Source of the DNA: Opisthocomus hoazin
Lineage: Eukaryota > Chordata > Aves > Opisthocomiformes > Opisthocomidae
DNA length: 64,000 nt
NCBI RefSeq assembly: GCF_030867145.1
Contig: NC_134421.1
Span: 22,575,979 to 22,639,978 of the forward strand
Direction: 5' to 3'
Part shown: piece by piece, positions 60,001 through 64,000 of the stretch
Numbering within the stretch: the first letter of the stretch is position 1
Layout: each line of letters starts with the position of its first letter
Made by a program: the position numbers and the translations under genes
The notes under the pieces: generated by a model
What the model was told of the DNA's origin: nothing
Databases searched by the model: none
The model's input: the letters and a program-made list of their open reading frames with translations, nothing else

Positions 60001-63000
60001 AGAAGTGAGAACATGCTCTAAGGCTAGCTTGTGAGGTGACACAAACACCCAGAGAGGAGAGTCCTCCTACTTGGCCCTGAAGATATGTAAACAGGAACAG
60101 GGCTACCCAGGAGCTCACCCCCTCCCAGAGCAGCGTGGGCAATAAATACGCTGCCTCCCCTCCCTCTCCAAGAGGCAGGAGAGCAGCTCCACGTTGAAAT
60201 GTGTCGGCTCCTGTCCTGAGGGAGACGGGCAGAGTTCGGAGGGAGAACCGTGCTTCCTTCCAGGAACCAGAGGCATTGGTGCAGTGCAGCCATGATCCAA
60301 GCCCCCACTTCAGGCTTTAATTCTGGGACAAATGATGATTTTAGCATCGAGTGGAGTATGCTTTCTTGTCTTTATCATCACTGCAGCAGCTGTACCTGCT
60401 GTCTCTTTCAGTGTGGTCCAATGAAAAAAAAAAAAAGAAGAAAAAAAAGAAGCCCTTCTTTTTGTATCCTGCTGCCTAAATCACTTTTCATGGCAGGCTG
60501 CTCGCATGGGTACTTCAAAACATCTTTACTTTGTCAGGTGTGTTACTGAGGGGGACCAACAGTGAGAGGGGAGATCTGTTCAGACCCACACAACATGGAG
60601 TACAGCTACTTTGCAAAACAGAAGATGTAGTAGTGTGGCTCTATGCCTCTTCCTTGTTCTCCAGACCTCCTGTCCTCCCTACAGGCCGGTTCTTGCCAGT
60701 GAGCTCCCTGTATCACACATTCAGATTAGCTCTCTGGGGCTGTGCCTGCTCCTGGAATGTGCAATGCCGCCACAGGTTGAGAAACTGGAGATTTGTGACT
60801 GGACAGCAGATATGAAAGCGGTTCTCTAGCTCTCTTCTTGCGTGGGAAACAGGACACCATGATAATCAGCAACCTTCTTGCCAAGGTTTGTGGTTATTCT
60901 CATGGAAACAATAGTGCAGACCTCATAAATAATCACATCGATAACCCTACTAGGAGCGAAAAATTAAGAGCAAAAGGAGCACACGAGTCAGATACACATG
61001 AAAGTCTAGTAAGAGTACAGTGGGTTTTTTTTTTCCTTCAGAAACACCACACAAAAATGAAAACATCCCCTCCTTGCACATTTTAAAAATCAGTGTAGAA
61101 ACTAAGCTTCTTGAAGAGTGGCTGGTGATTCTGAGACCTTTACAACACAACGTCATGCTCCAGTATCTTAAGAAGATTTGACAGAACTTCCTAGTTTCAA
61201 AAATCTGGTTACTTGCTAACATTTAAGGCTGGCAAACAAACCAACCAAAAAAAATCCAGGCTTGCCACAAAACTCTAGGCACTATTGAAATGTGAGGTGG
61301 AATTCCTCAGACAACGGGACTATCCTTATGCTGTACATGCAACGTTCCCTTTTCTTGCTAACTAGACAACTTCACGTTCCTTTTTGCACTCATACGCATA
61401 TACGAAAATTAACTAGGTATGCTAATAGCTGATACTTGCCACTAAGCAACTGCCCAAAATCCCACTAAGCTTCTGCCTAAAATGTACATTATTTTGTCAG
61501 TGTCAGAAAAAGTAAATTAAAATATCTAACAGAGATACCCAGCACAGTTTCCATAAGGCAGCTGCTAAGCTATAATTAGTGTAGTTACAGCTTTGCAGAA
61601 ACAACCGAACCTCCAGCCTAACCTGCGTCTGCCTGCAGAAACCACAGATGAAAACAAGGGCTGGGACAAAGATGCCCAGGGACGACAGTGACCGAGTGGA
61701 GCAGACTCCTTTGCCATGAGGTACAGCACACGTGAGCCACGACACACCATGCACTCCGGAATTGCAAAAAAAGCTGCCCAGTAAAATCAGGGAGCACTTG
61801 CAATAGCTGCCTGCAGTAACGAGGGCAGGTACTATCACACTAGAGAGAAGTTCAAATATCTGATCAGATTCAAATCTACATTGACCTTTGCTGCATACAC
61901 TCTGACTGCAATGCTACAATGTCCTAATTTGTACAAAATCTTTACAAGTGGAGTGAAGGGAAGTCCCACACTGATCTGTAGACCAGATTCAAGAGAGGCA
62001 CAGGAAAAGCTGTATTTAAGACGCTGGACGGTGACTCAGGACATCTGTGTTCACCACTGTCTCCCTGGGAGGTAAGGAGAGCAACAAATGCCTACAGCAA
62101 TCTGTGAAGTGACTCCAAATGAGTTTGCTCTAGTCCTGAGCAGCCTTGTGCTCCCCCAAACAGTCCTGCTAGGAGCCCTCGTTCCTCTCTGTGGATGGCG
62201 CTGTACTTGCTCATGCAGACAGCAGCGCGGCTGAGGCTGGCTCAGGTTTCTCAGCACCATACTGCATTGCATGACACAGACTTACAGTCACCAGCAAAAC
62301 TTCTAAATAAATAAAAATCGATCATCATGTTGAGCCAGACTTTCAAATTCAACGAGGCATGCAGAAAGCTCACTAGAAGCACTCAGCACACTAACCTCAT
62401 TTCCCAAGTCTATCTGTAAGCATCACAATGCGAGCTACTGTATCACCTGAGGCCAAGCATCTCCTGCACATTTCACCCCAGCCTCTCACCCTCTTTTTTG
62501 ACGAGTGTCAATGGAAACTCCTTAGACAGGCAACACTGCTCGCTATGCTTTCACAATGTGCTACACCCACAAGGGCTCTGCCACCAGTTGCAGCCTTGTG
62601 TGCTGTCACAATGATGGACAGGTTACTGCAGCACTGAAAAGGACTGGTTTACAGGTGCAACTGGAAGTGGAGAGAAAAGCTTACAAAGCTTACAGTACAA
62701 GTGGTGACAGTAGATGGAAGCAGAAATAGAGAGAAAGAGGGAAGGAGACTGACACAGAAGGTCTCAAGAGAAGAGCAACCAAACTCATCAGTCCTTTTTA
62801 TTCTGACTCTGAATGAGCTTTCACAAGTGTCGCTGCTACCTGTTCAGATAATCAAAAGATGAGGTGGGAAGAGGCAAACAATTGCTCATGGTGCAACAAA
62901 AACTCAGCAGCAGAGACTAGAAAAGATTCAAGGTAATGTTCACAGCTGGAAATCAGATGCTCTTTTAACTGAAATGCTCAACAGAAGTAACAGTTTACCT

Positions 63001-63695
63001 GGTATGCTTGAATCAAGCAACCGTGCAAGAAGCAAACCTCTGAAAAGTAACAGAAAACATATGACTCACTGGCAAGAAAGTTGTGTGTCACATTCTTTCT
63101 TTCCTTCTGTTGATGATGCTCAGCTATCTCTTCAAGATTTTGATCGAACAGATACTTTTGTGGAGACTGCATTTGGGAGTTGGGGAGAAAATGCTTCTCG
63201 ATTCATTGGTATGGCTTCCCTGCTTACCTCGTAATGACCAATGGTATTTAGCTTCCTTATCCCATCCTCCATCACTTCTGAGGAACCATCGATATCTAAC
63301 AATTCTCTTTGCTGCTCCTCAGACACAAGTTCTGCAGTAGGACAGCAATAGAAAACAGTTATATCCCAACAGCATTCTCATTGTACAGATGTTTGTAAAG
63401 AAAAACAACACCTAATTATTTTTGGACCAGTGGGTCCCAGCTAAGCCACTTCCCTCTGTCCTTGTGCTAGGACAGACCACTGAACTCTATGAAAATGTAA
63501 TACAGTGACAATCTTACCAAGACCAATTTCATCCAGCTGAAGACCATAGAGAAAACCATTCTTATTAAGGAAAGCCTGAAGGCTCTTCTCCTTGGCTTGG
63601 CCGATGGTGTCGCAGTCCAGAACATTAACTTGGATAGTTTGACAGGCATCTCCACTCTCATTTTCTGGGATTTTTTCAAAGATAATGTTCACTGT
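50936..63695 (-). CDS. PLXNC1: PLXNC1, plexin C1, C-terminal cytoplasmic part (ten exons)
   Basis: Single-pass receptor for semaphorin 7A. The cytoplasmic region is a split RasGAP-type domain with a Rho-GTPase-binding domain inserted. Ten exons read on the - strand join with consistent phases to 369 codons plus stop, matching roughly the last quarter of a protein of about 1570 residues. Visible: the Rho-binding domain (window residues 1-110; [60 protein letters not shown]), then the C-terminal GAP half ([55 protein letters not shown] with the conserved Arg, [33 protein letters not shown]) and a charged end KKKCKWL. The extracellular Sema, PSI and IPT domains, the membrane segment and the first GAP half lie beyond 64,000. 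It is convergent with CEP83. Confidence 0.96.
52669..52743 (-). CDS. PLXNC1: PLXNC1 penultimate exon
   Basis: 75 nt, phase 0 to 0; acceptor gttttag, donor GTAAGC. Codes [20 protein letters not shown] to YYDE. The intron before it is only 89 nt. Confidence 0.95.
52833..52973 (-). CDS. PLXNC1: PLXNC1 GAP-domain exon
   Basis: 141 nt, phase 0 to 0; acceptor cttttaag, donor GTATGG. Codes [20 protein letters not shown] to EFLTQESK. Confidence 0.96.
54829..54976 (-). CDS. PLXNC1: PLXNC1 GAP-domain exon with the conserved arginine
   Basis: 148 nt; acceptor tttgtctag, donor GTAACG. Codes [20 protein letters not shown] to AEQTLGK. The Arg in LPLRFW is invariant in plexins and belongs to the GAP surface (family knowledge). 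Confidence 0.96.
55142..55161 (+). repeat. (GTCA)5 microsatellite
   Basis: Five perfect GTCA units in a PLXNC1 intron. Confidence 0.95.
55431..55594 (-). CDS. PLXNC1: PLXNC1 GAP-domain exon
   Basis: 164 nt; acceptor acttttcag, donor GTACGC. Codes [20 protein letters not shown] to VVHIWKTN, leaving two bases (AG). Confidence 0.96.
57551..57658 (-). CDS. PLXNC1: PLXNC1 exon, start of the C-terminal GAP half
   Basis: 108 nt, phase 0 to 0; acceptor cacgacag, donor GTAAAC. Codes [20 protein letters not shown] and [15 protein letters not shown]. Confidence 0.95.
57747..57778 (-). CDS. PLXNC1: PLXNC1 32-nt microexon
   Basis: Acceptor ttgtttag, donor GTGAGT. With the carried-over base it codes [11 protein letters not shown], conserved in plexin C1. 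Skipping it would shift the frame. The next intron is just 88 nt. Confidence 0.93.
57779..63227 (-). other. PLXNC1: PLXNC1 introns upstream of the microexon
   Basis: Introns 57779-58861 and 58917-63227 hold an A-rich tract at about 60424-60450. No exon or mobile element was recognised. The 226-codon + strand ORF from 58901 has no coding character. Confidence 0.65.
58862..58916 (-). CDS. PLXNC1: PLXNC1 short exon
   Basis: 55 nt; acceptor gctttcag, donor GTAACA. Codes [18 protein letters not shown]. It follows a 4.3 kb intron. The end (KKTNTRS) differs from human, but the frame into [11 protein letters not shown] is right. Confidence 0.92.
63228..63331 (-). CDS. PLXNC1: PLXNC1 exon, middle of the Rho-binding domain
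   Basis: 104 nt; acceptor tactgcag, donor GTAAGC. Codes [20 protein letters not shown] to KLNTIGHYE, phase 1 to 0. The preceding intron is only 186 nt. Confidence 0.95.
63518..63695 (-). CDS. PLXNC1: PLXNC1 exon, start of the Rho-binding domain
   Basis: 178 nt; - strand acceptor tctttccccag, donor GTAAGA. Codes [14 protein letters not shown] to LDEIGL, leaving one base. It is the most upstream PLXNC1 exon in the window. Confidence 0.95.
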
Positions 63696-64000
63696 CTGGG
63701 GAAAGAAACACATACTATTCTTAATTACAGGGAACACCTGGCATGGGAAACCTAGAAACTCCTGACAGCAAACCTGAGAGATTTTCAGCATATTTATTAC
63801 TAAAGCTCTTTCGAATAAAGATTATTTGAAGGAATTACATAATGAAGCATTTGAAACTCTTCTTGTCTGAAGAACCAAAGATATATGGCTATATATTTCC
63901 ATGAGTGTATTTTGCATTCTGCTTTTGTCAAATCTATTTCAGTAAATTAACGAAGAAAGACAGGAGACCAGGAAAAATCACAATGCATGTTCTAAAAGAA
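63696..64000 (-). other. PLXNC1: PLXNC1 intron at the window edge
   Basis: Intronic sequence upstream of the exon at 63518-63695. Nothing recognised. Confidence 0.75.

Noticed and set aside
1-64000. Search for tRNA, rRNA, CRISPR arrays, miRNA hairpins, and phage or bacterial systems
   Set aside because: No tRNA box pairs, spaced direct repeats or bacterial-type genes were seen. miRNA hairpins cannot be excluded without folding software.

Overview
This is ordinary nuclear DNA of a vertebrate, almost certainly a bird. Three multi-exon genes with GT-AG introns can be read in it, and three CR1 LINE copies carry the avian-type 3' end (an imperfect ATTCTATGATTCTAT repeat). No bacterial operon, virus, CRISPR array, rRNA or tRNA gene was seen. 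Gene names rest on protein similarity recalled from the human orthologues, not on a database search.

Layout. (1) 1-14,940, + strand: the 3' part of TMCC3, an ER membrane coiled-coil protein. Three coding exons lie at 3472-4370, 5887-6022 and 8776-9078, after an intron whose first exon is outside the window, and a long 3' UTR follows. The last intron carries a perfect 14-bp RFX X-box palindrome. (2) 14,941-19,700: intergenic DNA with one CR1 3' fragment. (3) 19,720-20,900: a CpG island, the probable promoter of CEP83. (4) 20,900-46,605, + strand: CEP83, a centriolar distal-appendage protein. Its complete coding sequence is recovered in 15 coding exons (26,972-45,869; 717 codons plus stop). All exon phases close, but only if the intron after exon 13 uses a GC donor. 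Two further CR1 copies lie in its introns. (5) 46,605-47,850: a short tail-to-tail gap, partly GC-rich. (6) 47,850-64,000, - strand: the 3' part of PLXNC1 (plexin C1). Ten coding exons encode the last 369 residues (Rho-GTPase-binding domain and the C-terminal half of the RasGAP domain), followed by a roughly 3.1 kb 3' UTR that contains a GC-rich block.

The order PLXNC1 - CEP83 - TMCC3, with PLXNC1 convergent to the other two, is the one I know from human 12q22, so this is a conserved syntenic block. The three proteins are not known to form a pathway: guidance-receptor signalling at the plasma membrane, ciliary docking of the mother centriole, and ER network shape. I found no undescribed system. 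The points most worth checking are the X-box, the GC-AG intron, two tiny uORFs ahead of the CEP83 start, the avian C-terminal tail of CEP83, and the opposed poly(A) signals between CEP83 and PLXNC1.
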